Shown piece by piece: positions 9,001 through 16,909 of a stretch of DNA of 64,000 nt. Position numbers and translations under genes: made by a program. Source of the stretch: Chitinophagales bacterium (GTDB lineage Bacteria; Bacteroidota; Bacteroidia; Chitinophagales; LD1). Below the pieces are notes generated by a model. It saw only the letters and a program-made list of their open reading frames with translations, did no database searches and was not told where the DNA came from. The DNA lies in contig JAEUUZ010000025.1 in assembly GCA_016786765.1 (NCBI GenBank), forward strand, positions 89,218-153,217. Reading direction: 5' to 3'. How positions within the stretch are numbered: position 1 is the stretch's first letter; the number at the start of each line of letters is the position of its first letter.

Positions 9001-10234
9001 AAATGTTGATGTATTAGTCATCGGTGCAGGTCCTGCCGGAACTGTTGCCGCTTCCATGATTCATAAAGCCGGATTTAAGGTGAAGATTGTGGAAAAAGAA
9101 AAATTCCCTCGTTTTGTTATTGGTGAAAGTTTGTTGCCGCGTGTAATGGATCATTTGGACGAAGCAGGCCTGTTGGAGGGTGTAAAAGCTGCTGGATTCC
9201 AAGAAAAGTTTGGTGCGAAATTCGTTCGCGGTCATGAGGTTTGTGATTTCAACTTTTCGCAACAATTCAGTAAAGGGTGGACATGGACGTGGCAAGTACC
9301 GCGCGGGCAGTTCGACCAAATTCTGGCTGCTGAAGTACAAAAGAAAGGCATCGAAGTCAACTTCCAAACAGCAGTCACTGATATTAAATTTTCCGGTACA
9401 GATTCTACTACTACAGTGGTTGATAACAATGGCGAAACATCTACTATTCAAGCTAAGTTTATTGTGGATGCCAGTGGCTATGGTCGTGTAATTCCGCGTA
9501 TGTTCGGCTTAGACGAACCTTCAAATTTGGGCGTACGTAAAACACATTTCACACATTTTCGCGATTTGAAACGTCCGGAAGGCATTGATGGTAATCGTAT
9601 TACTGTTGTGGTACATCAGCAACGTACATGGATTTGGATTATTCCTTTTTCAAATGGCATAACATCCGTTGGCTTTGTAGGGGATCCTGAATTTTTCTTA
9701 GATCATTCCGAAAATCCTGTTGAACGTATGCAATCGATTATTGCAACCAATATCCATACTGCAGAGCGTTTCAAAGATGCCGAGATGATGTTCGAGCCCA
9801 AAACGATAGAAGGGTATTCTATCTCTACTAAGCAATTATATGGCGAGGGATTTGTGTTGTGCGGCAATGCCACAGAATTCTTGGATCCTGTGTTTTCGTC
9901 TGGTGTTACGTTTGCTATGGAATCGGGCAATAAGGCCGGTAAATTAGTAGGAGAGATGTTGGGCGGAAGAACAATTGATTGGGAAAAGGAGTACACAGCG
10001 CACATGATGCAAGGTATTAATGCGTTCAGAACATATGTAAATGGTTGGTATGACGGTAAGTTGCATTCTATTTTCTTTGCCGATAACCCGATGGAAGATG
10101 TAAAAGAAAAGATTTGTTCTGTTTTGGCCGGCTACGTTTGGGACTTAGAGAATCCTTTTGTGAAAAATCATGAAGAGGCCGTTCGCAAGTTGTCACGTGT
10201 ACTTGAAATTGATAAGATTTTAGCAGAAGGATAG
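8990..10234 (+). CDS. FAD-dependent oxidoreductase of the flavin halogenase family
   Basis: 414 residues. An N-terminal Rossmann motif VLVIGAGPAG (GAGPAG at 12-17) and GESLLPR place it in the tryptophan halogenase/GR2 flavoprotein group. Both halogenase-type signatures can be read: WIWIIP (214-219, WxWxIP form) and FLDPVFSSG (297-305, FxxPxxSxG form). K77 in GAKF may occupy the catalytic lysine position. Flavoproteins of this group occur in aryl-polyene and flexirubin clusters, where they are not always halogenases, so halogenation is possible but unproven. It overlaps both neighbours (11 bp before; the next start lies in its stop). Confidence 0.85.
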   Translation: MKTENVDVLVIGAGPAGTVAASMIHKAGFKVKIVEKEKFPRFVIGESLLPRVMDHLDEAGLLEGVKAAGFQEKFGAKFVRGHEVCDFNFSQQFSKGWTWTWQVPRGQFDQILAAEVQKKGIEVNFQTAVTDIKFSGTDSTTTVVDNNGETSTIQAKFIVDASGYGRVIPRMFGLDEPSNLGVRKTHFTHFRDLKRPEGIDGNRITVVVHQQRTWIWIIPFSNGITSVGFVGDPEFFLDHSENPVERMQSIIATNIHTAERFKDAEMMFEPKTIEGYSISTKQLYGEGFVLCGNATEFLDPVFSSGVTFAMESGNKAGKLVGEMLGGRTIDWEKEYTAHMMQGINAFRTYVNGWYDGKLHSIFFADNPMEDVKEKICSVLAGYVWDLENPFVKNHEEAVRKLSRVLEIDKILAEG

Positions 10235-10872
10235 TGACTAGAAGTTCTGTAACATCCTTACCTACTTTAGCAGCATCATGTTTTATTCATCAAGGGAAAT
10301 TGGTGGTGAACGGTAATACTGTGTTTTCTTCTCATGCTCCTGTTTTAGATTTTTTTACCGAATTATATACTTTTTCAGGAGTCAATTACCCGAAATTTTA
10401 TAAGATGGACGCGCAGTCGCAGTTAGCGTTTTTATGTGCTGAATTTTTACTGAAAAACAATACTATAAATGGGGTTGCGCCTTTTGATTGGTCTGTTGTT
10501 TTGTCGTGCGCCAATTCCAGTAACGATACCGATATTAAATATTGGGAAAATGCCAGGCTAGCTCCAAGTCCGGCTACGTTTGTATATACGCTTCCCAATG
10601 TAATGCTCGGTGAAATCTGTATTCGCCATGGGTTTAAAGGAGAAAATTCATGTTTTATTTTTAATACATTTGATGCTGCTTTTCAGGTAAGTTATGTAAA
10701 TCGTTTATTAGAGAAGCGGGCAAAAGTATGCGTACACGGTTGGGTGAATTTTTTCAAAGAAGAATACGCAGCTTTTTTATTTTTAACGGTGAATATTGGC
10801 GAAACTGAAGGTGAACTTCATTCACCGGAATTGATTAATAAAATAATATCGAATTATGCAGGAATTGATTAG
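10234..10872 (+). CDS. Degenerate beta-ketoacyl-synthase-like protein (N-terminal half only)
   Basis: 212 residues from a GTG that shares its G with the TAG stop of the flavoprotein gene. FVYTLPNVMLGEICIRHGFKGE, then SCFIFNTFDAAFQVSYVNRLL, follows the KS pattern around the nucleophile elbow, but no active-site Cys is present and the protein ends where a KS would begin its second half. Neither HGT nor GH motifs exist. It is probably a non-catalytic KS partner; similar short KS-like proteins occur in aryl-polyene-type clusters. Its 3' end overlaps the ACP gene by 17 bp, so it is not a decaying pseudogene by position. Function is inferred only from context. Confidence 0.65.
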   Translation: MTRSSVTSLPTLAASCFIHQGKLVVNGNTVFSSHAPVLDFFTELYTFSGVNYPKFYKMDAQSQLAFLCAEFLLKNNTINGVAPFDWSVVLSCANSSNDTDIKYWENARLAPSPATFVYTLPNVMLGEICIRHGFKGENSCFIFNTFDAAFQVSYVNRLLEKRAKVCVHGWVNFFKEEYAAFLFLTVNIGETEGELHSPELINKIISNYAGID

Positions 10873-11113
10873 CACATTGAAACAACAGATTGTAGAGCAA
10901 TTGAACTTAAAACATATTAAGCCGGAAGAAATTGGTGACGATCAGCCTTTATTTGTGGATGGCTTGGGTTTAGATTCTATTGATGCACTCGAATTGATTG
11001 TTTTGTTGCAGCAGAAGTATGGCATTAAATTGGCAAATCCGGAAGAAGGACCGAAAGTGTTTCATACGGTTCGTGCTTTAGCTGAATTCATTACTGCTAA
11101 TCAGAAAAAATAA
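10856..11113 (+). CDS. Acyl carrier protein
   Basis: 85 residues, acidic, with the phosphopantetheine site GLGLDSIDALEL (Ser41) followed by IVLLQQKYGI and FHTVRALAEFI, the normal helix III/IV of ACPs. Within this operon it is the dedicated carrier for the flanking ketosynthases, not the housekeeping AcpP. It overlaps the preceding KS-like gene and is 1 bp from the next KS. Confidence 0.93.
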   Translation: MQELISTLKQQIVEQLNLKHIKPEEIGDDQPLFVDGLGLDSIDALELIVLLQQKYGIKLANPEEGPKVFHTVRALAEFITANQKK

Positions 11114-11114
11114 G

Positions 11115-12320
11115 ATGCCCTCGGCAGTGTATATTGTTGGCCGTGGTGTTATTTCTGCATTAGGCGATGATCTAAGCGGAAACAGGCAATCGTTGCTGCA
11201 ATCGCAAGCCGGCATAAAAGCGATAACACGCTTAAACACACGCTACTCCGAAATGCTACCTGCAGCTGAAGTGCCGCATACAAATGAAGCCTTAGCTGCA
11301 ATGGCCGATATGCCGGTGACTACAACGCGCACAGCTTTGCTAAGTATGATAGCCGCTAAAGAAGCTTTTGATAGTTTTCAACTTCCCGATAAACTCAATT
11401 ATAGAGCCGGTTTTATTTCTGCCAATACGGTTGGCGGAATGGATAAAACAGAAGACTTCATGAAGGAATTTGCGGTTGATACTACTAAAGGAAAATTGCA
11501 CGATGTGATTCATCACGATTGTGGTGCAGCTACAGAATTGGTGGCTGAAAAACTAGGTATTACAGAAGTGGTAACTACTATCAGCACCGCTTGTTCATCG
11601 GCCGCAAATGCTATGATTTATGCGGCACGGTTGATTCGAAACGGATACCTCGATTGGGCTATAGCCGGAGGTACAGATGCATTGTCTCGCTTTACAATTA
11701 ATGGATTTAATTCGTTGATGATTTTAGATAATGAATTATGTCGGCCTTTTGATGATACACGAAAAGGCTTGAATTTGGGCGAAGGCGCAGGTTATGTGGT
11801 GTTAGCCTCCGAAAAAATAGTAGCGCAATTAGCACAACAACCAACAGTTAAACTCAGTGGTTTTGCCAATGCGAACGATGCCTTTCATCAAACTGCTTCC
11901 TCACCCGAAGGAAGAGGAAATTTTGACGCAATGTCGGGAGCCCTTGCTGAGGCTGGTCTTCAGCCGGCCGATATCGATTATATTAATTTGCATGGCACCG
12001 GAACTGCGAATAACGATTCTTCGGAAGGCATCGCCATTTCACGATTGTTTGGGAAAGATTTACCGTATTTAAGTTCAACAAAAACATACACCGGTCACAC
12101 GCTTGCAGCTTGTGGCGGTATTGAAGCAATATACTCAACATTAGCCATTGAAGAAGGCGTAGTGTTTCCTAATCTTCGATTCCAACACCAAATGAAGGAA
12201 TTGGAATTTGAACCGCAAATCTGTTTATTGGAAGGAAAGGAGATTCGTCATGTGTTGTCGAATTCTTTTGGCTTTGGTGGAAATTGTACATCACTCATCT
12301 TTTCGAAAGTAAATGAATAA
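11115..12320 (+). CDS. Beta-ketoacyl-ACP synthase, FabF type (KS 2)
   Basis: 401 residues with a full catalytic triad: C160 in STACSSAANAM, H292 in LHGTGTANNDSSEG and H327 in KTYTGHTLAACGG. The length and the GLNLGEGAGYVVL motif match FabF/KS II. Placed directly after the ACP and before a Cys-less KS-like protein, it probably forms the alpha partner of a KS-alpha/chain-length-factor pair as in type II polyketide systems. It overlaps the following gene by 8 bp. Confidence 0.92.
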   Translation: MPSAVYIVGRGVISALGDDLSGNRQSLLQSQAGIKAITRLNTRYSEMLPAAEVPHTNEALAAMADMPVTTTRTALLSMIAAKEAFDSFQLPDKLNYRAGFISANTVGGMDKTEDFMKEFAVDTTKGKLHDVIHHDCGAATELVAEKLGITEVVTTISTACSSAANAMIYAARLIRNGYLDWAIAGGTDALSRFTINGFNSLMILDNELCRPFDDTRKGLNLGEGAGYVVLASEKIVAQLAQQPTVKLSGFANANDAFHQTASSPEGRGNFDAMSGALAEAGLQPADIDYINLHGTGTANNDSSEGIAISRLFGKDLPYLSSTKTYTGHTLAACGGIEAIYSTLAIEEGVVFPNLRFQHQMKELEFEPQICLLEGKEIRHVLSNSFGFGGNCTSLIFSKVNE

Positions 12321-13377
12321 GGAACTCTATATCAACGGAATTGGTGCCATCTCTCCACAAAAAACATTCGATAATAGTGTTTTCTTAGAAGAGGTGTTGA
12401 GCTATTCTACGAACAAAATGATGTGTGTAGATCCGGACTATAGCTTGTTTTTTGATGGAAGAGCGATACGGAGAATGAGTCGAATTTTGAAGTTTGGAAT
12501 CGCTGCGGCTATGATTGCTATTGAAGATGCAGGAAAGCCCGAATTAGATGCTATCAGCACAGGAACAGGCTTTGGTTGTTTGGAAGATTCTGAAATTTTT
12601 CTTCGCAATATTGTTGCGGAAAATGAAGGAGTGGTAAGTCCAACGCCTTTTATACAATCTACGCATAATACAGTAAGCGGACAAATAGCCTTATTGTTGA
12701 AATGCCAGAAATCGAATAATACGTTTTCGCATAAAGGGTTTTCGTTCGAAAGTGCTTTGTTGGATGCGCGTTTGAATGCATTAGATTATAATGTGCAACA
12801 AAATTTCTTGGTGGGTTCTTCTGATGAAGTCAGCACAGCAAGTTATGCGATTATGTCGCGCATGAATATTTTTAGAAAAGAACCTTGTGATAATCTAGCA
12901 CAGTTAGCATCGTCCGGAAAAGGAGTGATAGCGGGCGAAGGAGCGGCTTATGTGGTGTTAGGGAAAGCTGCAACTGAAAACACGTACGGCCGATTTGTAG
13001 ATGTGAAAATGATTTCCAATCCGAAAGACGAAGCTACTATTGAAAAAGCTATTCATGCTTTTTTAGCACTACATGAATTGTCGTTGAAAGATGTAGATAT
13101 TGTCATCAGTGGTTTGTGTGGCGATGAAAGCAGAGATACTTTATTGAAACACTGCAATGAAAAAGTTTATACTGAACAAACTATTGTCGGCTTTAAACAT
13201 TTGTGTGGCGAGTATATGACGGCATCTTCATTTGCTGTTTGGTTGGGAGCGAAGATGTTGAAAACGCAACAAGTTCCTGAATCGGTTGTGTTGCGCAATA
13301 CAGCTCGTACGCCTAAAACTATACTCATTCACAACGCTTATAAAACAAGCCATTCACTCATTTTGCTGAAGCAATGA
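12313..13377 (+). CDS. KS-like protein lacking the catalytic Cys (chain-length-factor-like)
   Basis: 354 residues, starting MNKELYINGIGAISPQ as many KS-like proteins do and containing GTGFGCLEDSE and THNTVSGQIALLLKC. Where the nucleophile elbow should hold a cysteine the protein reads SHKGFSFESALLDA, so no acyl-enzyme can form. The second-half HGTGT and GHT motifs are also altered (SGLCGDE, FKHLCGEY). This is the pattern of a chain-length factor or structural KS partner paired with the KS encoded just upstream. It overlaps both neighbours (8 bp and 4 bp), supporting obligate coexpression. Confidence 0.75.
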   Translation: MNKELYINGIGAISPQKTFDNSVFLEEVLSYSTNKMMCVDPDYSLFFDGRAIRRMSRILKFGIAAAMIAIEDAGKPELDAISTGTGFGCLEDSEIFLRNIVAENEGVVSPTPFIQSTHNTVSGQIALLLKCQKSNNTFSHKGFSFESALLDARLNALDYNVQQNFLVGSSDEVSTASYAIMSRMNIFRKEPCDNLAQLASSGKGVIAGEGAAYVVLGKAATENTYGRFVDVKMISNPKDEATIEKAIHAFLALHELSLKDVDIVISGLCGDESRDTLLKHCNEKVYTEQTIVGFKHLCGEYMTASSFAVWLGAKMLKTQQVPESVVLRNTARTPKTILIHNAYKTSHSLILLKQ

Positions 13378-14102
13378 ACAAGCATCGAATAACGCTTTTT
13401 GTTTTTGTTGTAGCCGCGATGGCTTGTGTGTTTTTTCGACATTATTGGTGGTTAGTATTCGTTGTTTTCTTGTATTTTTTTCTTTTGTTTTTTGCCGTGC
13501 TCATTCCGCAATTCAATTTTTTTGTGGATTCATTACATCGTATCCCTGCCTCCGGAAACTCCGTTGTGCTTACTTTTGACGATGGTCCTATGTTCGGGCA
13601 CACCGAAAAAGTTTTAGCTGTTTTAGCCGAGAAGAAGGCAAAAGCATGTTTCTTCTTAATTGGGAAAAACATGGAACAGCATCCCGAGTTGGTGAAGCAA
13701 ATAATTGCGGAAGGCCATCAGGTGGGGCATCACAGCTATTCGCATGTGAATACTTTTCCCATGTGGAGTACACAGAAAGTGAAAGAGGATATTGCCAAAG
13801 CTGCATCAATATTGGAGAATATAACAGGGCAGCAAAATTTGCGTTTTCGAATTCCATTCGGTTTGTCGAATCCGAATATTGCTAAAGCTATTCTGCAGTG
13901 TAACTTTCAGTCTATAGGTTGGTCGTTGCGCACTTATGATACGATGTCGAAATCGAAAGAGCAATTAGTCCATACAATCCTTTCAAGAGTAAAAGCAGGC
14001 GATATTATTTTATTGCATGATTGGGGAACCTATACTGTTGACGCCTTGCCTGAAATTATTGATGGTGTGAGAAGGAAGGGGTTGGAGATATCCGGACTCT
14101 AG
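13374..14102 (+). CDS. Membrane-anchored polysaccharide deacetylase (NodB domain)
   Basis: 242 residues. Two hydrophobic stretches in the first ~50 residues anchor it. The NodB domain shows motif 1 VVLTFDDGP (D69, D70), motif 2 HHSYSH (His120, His124), motif 3 RIPFG and the late LLHDWG. The family removes acetyl groups from N-acetylated glycans; here it could act on a glycan or on a product of the cluster, since NodB genes sit in some flexirubin/aryl-polyene loci. It overlaps the preceding KS-like gene by 4 bp (ATGA) and is the last gene of the operon. Confidence 0.85.
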   Translation: MNKHRITLFVFVVAAMACVFFRHYWWLVFVVFLYFFLLFFAVLIPQFNFFVDSLHRIPASGNSVVLTFDDGPMFGHTEKVLAVLAEKKAKACFFLIGKNMEQHPELVKQIIAEGHQVGHHSYSHVNTFPMWSTQKVKEDIAKAASILENITGQQNLRFRIPFGLSNPNIAKAILQCNFQSIGWSLRTYDTMSKSKEQLVHTILSRVKAGDIILLHDWGTYTVDALPEIIDGVRRKGLEISGL

Positions 14103-14174
14103 ATTTAGTTGTTAAGATTTGTTTCCTGATTAATTCTGAGATACTAAATGGATGACGGATTTCGTTAGCATAAA

Positions 14175-14747
14175 ATGCTGCGAATATTTTTGTTATTACT
14201 CGTTTCAAATGTTGCTTTTAGTCAGACTAGTTTTCAAAATAAACTATCCTCTGCTGCAATTGCACTAACAAAGCAAAAGGTGGAGTACGATCCTGCCTAT
14301 TTTACAATCGACTATCCAAATGGGGATGTGCCCATAGGGAAAGGTGTTTGCACCGATGTGGTGATTAGAGCCTACCGGAAATTAGGGATTGATTTACAAA
14401 AGAAGGTGCATGAAGATATGATAGCGCATTTCGATAAATACCCAAAACTATGGAAACTAAAGCAACCCGATAAAAACATTGATCATCGTAGAGTACAGAA
14501 TTTAATGATGTTCTTTTCGCGATTTGGTGTTGTTAAACCAAGTTCCATTCAAGCAAAAGATTATGTGCCCGGAGATATTGTTTGCTGGGATTTAGGGAAA
14601 GGAATTGTGCATATTGGATTGGTGGTGGATAGAAAATCGGAAGATAGACAACGCTATTTAATTGTGCATAATATTGGCAGAGGTCAGGTATTGGCCGATT
14701 GTCTTTTTCAATTCAAAATTATAGGTCATTATACGTATGGAGGATGA
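14175..14747 (+). CDS. Secreted DUF1287 family protein
   Basis: 190 residues with an N-terminal signal peptide (MLRIFLLLLVSNVAFSQ). The conserved DUF1287 features are readable: YFTIDYPNGDVPIGKGVCTDVVIRAYRKLGIDLQ with the cysteine, and later DYVPGDIVCWDLGKGIVHIGLVVD with His in the last third. The layout recalls NlpC/P60-type papain-like hydrolases (Cys then His), so a periplasmic cell-wall role is plausible but unproven. It starts 72 bp after the deacetylase and converges with the following minus-strand gene. Confidence 0.8.
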   Translation: MLRIFLLLLVSNVAFSQTSFQNKLSSAAIALTKQKVEYDPAYFTIDYPNGDVPIGKGVCTDVVIRAYRKLGIDLQKKVHEDMIAHFDKYPKLWKLKQPDKNIDHRRVQNLMMFFSRFGVVKPSSIQAKDYVPGDIVCWDLGKGIVHIGLVVDRKSEDRQRYLIVHNIGRGQVLADCLFQFKIIGHYTYGG

Positions 14748-14774
14748 TAGTATTGTCAGGATTTAAAGCATTTA

Positions 14775-16622
14775 TTAGTTTGGATAAACCTTAGCTTTTT
14801 CTGTAAAGTTTTTGTAGCGTTCATCAAATATTGCCAATAATTTATTGATTTCTTCAGGAGTATTGTCTAACGGTTCGTATGTTGATTTTAATTCTTGTAA
14901 TATATAAAGTGACATGTTAATCATTAAGCTCCATTCAGATTTACCCATGGTCTGATTATCTATGTTATTTGTATAAAGAGAGTCTGCATAGCACAATAAT
15001 TTTTTAGCTACAATATCTGCCTTTTCTCTCCTGCCTATTTGAATGTAAAATGAAGGATATGATGCGCAATATACATCTAATGGAAACGTATTTTCAGGGA
15101 ACCATCTTTTACAACTATCTAAAATCGTTTCTGCATTCTTTGTTTGCTTTTCTGCAATTAATGTTTCACAAAGTCGATTTAGCAAGAGTCTATGATTGGC
15201 TACAAACGCTTTAATATTTATATCTATAAAGGGCTGTTGTTTAATACAAGCTGGTTTGAAATCATGTTGATAGTACTTTAAGGAATATTTGCTGTTTACA
15301 GGAGCGTCATCATAGTTTTTTGCACTACTTCTTTTAGTGGTAAGTTTATATGCAGAACCCTGTATTTGGAGGTTTGCGTCAAACCCCATAAAGCACTCAC
15401 TACTCACAGTGTTGCAGAAATAAACAGCTCTTTCCCATTTGTTGGTTGAAAGCATATTTAAAAATAGAATCTCGTTCTTATAGATTGTTGCTGGCTCTCT
15501 TTTTGTAATTAATCCTGTGTGTTTAAATAGTTTCACATAAAGCGGATTATCTATAAGTAAATAATCTAGACTACCATTGTCGCGATACTCTTCTGATTTA
15601 AAGGTTGAAGGAAACGGTTGTGCATCAAGAAATTTTCTTCGAATGGCATCAATGTATCTGTCTTTGCCTAACAAACTCCAATTCACAACCAAAACATCTG
15701 TTCTGAAGTGATATTTTAGCTGCAAATAGTATAACGGGTAGGTATCGTTATCTCCATTTGTAAAAAGTATCGCGTTTTTCTCACAACTCGACAATGCATT
15801 TTGAGAAGTAGTTATAAAAAATGGGTCATACAGACTATCGGGCAGAGTGTTTGTTGCGACATCTAAACCATGATGCATCCAAAGGGCAATAAAAACATGA
15901 ACGATTTCATTGCAATATTTGGTGTAGATATTCCCTACAAAGGTTTCGTATTGAGGATTCTGTTCCCATAATCTTTTGTATGTTCGAATACTATTTTCCG
16001 AACATTCCTTGTATCTTTCAATTTGCTTTGCAGTCATGCTAGAGGACTGATAGGGTAGGCGGTAACTAAGCTCTGCATTGCTGTTTACACTGAAATAGCT
16101 TGGATCATTTATTAGGTCAGCAGCATAAGCAGAATAGGCTTTACCTAATGCATATAATTTCTCATCACTCAAATCTGCCGAATCTTTGTAAATGGCTATG
16201 ATATCAGATTGCCATCTTGGGTAGCCATAGCATGGGAACTTGTCAAAACAATGTCTATCATTACGAATAATTTCAAAGTCCTTGGCTACGCTATTGGCTT
16301 CATCTTCGGATCGTTGTTGTCCGATTGCAACAAAATTATTGGTTGATTTATCCCAACATTTTACAACGGTCTTTATTGGATTGGTGTTGTTTTCATAGGC
16401 AATGGTAAGCAGAAACCACCCTTCCGTTGTTTTAGCCAATTTAAAGGATTCGTGCTCTTCATGCTGAAATGGGCTTACTCTTGTCTTTACATAGTTTACC
16501 ACATCATCGTAGAAAGGGAATCCATAATTATCGAGCTTAGGTAAATTGGCATAAGTACAATTCAAAACAAACAGCAGTGCTGTTGTTTGTAGGGTTTTAA
16601 AAAAGGATATATTGTTCTTCAT
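14775..16622 (-). CDS. Secreted protein resembling the soluble C-terminal part of DUF2723 proteins
   Basis: 615 residues with a signal peptide (ends near NCTYA). No transmembrane helices are evident afterwards. Around residue 285 it carries ILFTNGDNDTYPLYYLQ, then HFRTDVLVVNWSLL, a hallmark of the segment that follows the membrane domain in Bacteroidota DUF2723 (TMEM260-like) proteins, yet the membrane glycosyltransferase part is absent. The remainder (~300 residues before and after) has no motif I recognise. It may be a secreted stand-alone relative. It has no close operon partner: it converges with the DUF1287 gene and dnaK lies ~290 bp upstream. Confidence 0.6.
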   Translation of the reverse strand: MKNNISFFKTLQTTALLFVLNCTYANLPKLDNYGFPFYDDVVNYVKTRVSPFQHEEHESFKLAKTTEGWFLLTIAYENNTNPIKTVVKCWDKSTNNFVAIGQQRSEDEANSVAKDFEIIRNDRHCFDKFPCYGYPRWQSDIIAIYKDSADLSDEKLYALGKAYSAYAADLINDPSYFSVNSNAELSYRLPYQSSSMTAKQIERYKECSENSIRTYKRLWEQNPQYETFVGNIYTKYCNEIVHVFIALWMHHGLDVATNTLPDSLYDPFFITTSQNALSSCEKNAILFTNGDNDTYPLYYLQLKYHFRTDVLVVNWSLLGKDRYIDAIRRKFLDAQPFPSTFKSEEYRDNGSLDYLLIDNPLYVKLFKHTGLITKREPATIYKNEILFLNMLSTNKWERAVYFCNTVSSECFMGFDANLQIQGSAYKLTTKRSSAKNYDDAPVNSKYSLKYYQHDFKPACIKQQPFIDINIKAFVANHRLLLNRLCETLIAEKQTKNAETILDSCKRWFPENTFPLDVYCASYPSFYIQIGRREKADIVAKKLLCYADSLYTNNIDNQTMGKSEWSLMINMSLYILQELKSTYEPLDNTPEEINKLLAIFDERYKNFTEKAKVYPN

Positions 16623-16732
16623 AGTGTTATGCTAAAGTAAGAAAAGTTTGAAAATCTTCTTTTTCCCAAGGTTAATGTCTTGAGGCATCGACATCTGGAA
16701 GTGCCAAATACAAAGCAATGTTTGTTCGAAGC

Positions 16733-16825
16733 ACAATTTGCGTAAGGGGCTGCAGCGGAAAGCCCACAGTGGAGCTGCATAGCGGAACGAGGACTTGCAG
16801 CGAAAGACCCGGTGCGCTGCTTAGT
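16733..16825. repeat. GC-rich intergenic repeat, probably of the common Bacteroidota hairpin family
   Basis: Between two minus-strand genes, a segment richer in G+C than its surroundings holds repeated GCAGCGGAAAGCCC / GCAGCGAAAGACCC words and short hairpins (GGGCT...AGCCC). Its order of words (GCGTAAGG, CAGCGGAAA, then GCGAAAG) resembles the reverse-oriented repeat at 37102-37180, although the identity is low. No ORF with coding character is present. Confidence 0.45.
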
Positions 16826-16836
16826 GCATACGCCAC

Positions 16837-16864
16837 AAAAAAAATCCCGCCATTGCTGGCGGGA
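16837..16864 (-). terminator. Rho-independent terminator of dnaK
   Basis: On the minus strand: TCCCGCCA, loop GCAA, TGGCGGGA, then eight T residues. The stem is 8 bp, GC-rich and perfect (16845-16852 with 16857-16864). It lies ~45 bp past the dnaK stop. Confidence 0.93.
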
Positions 16865-16909
16865 AGTATATTACTATGCTTTGCAGCACAGCAACAAAAG
16901 CGAGTTTAA

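Noticed and set aside
16733..16825. Small RNA gene between dnaK and the 14775-16622 gene
   Set aside because: The hairpins here look like words of a common intergenic repeat; no promoter or separate terminator was seen for it.
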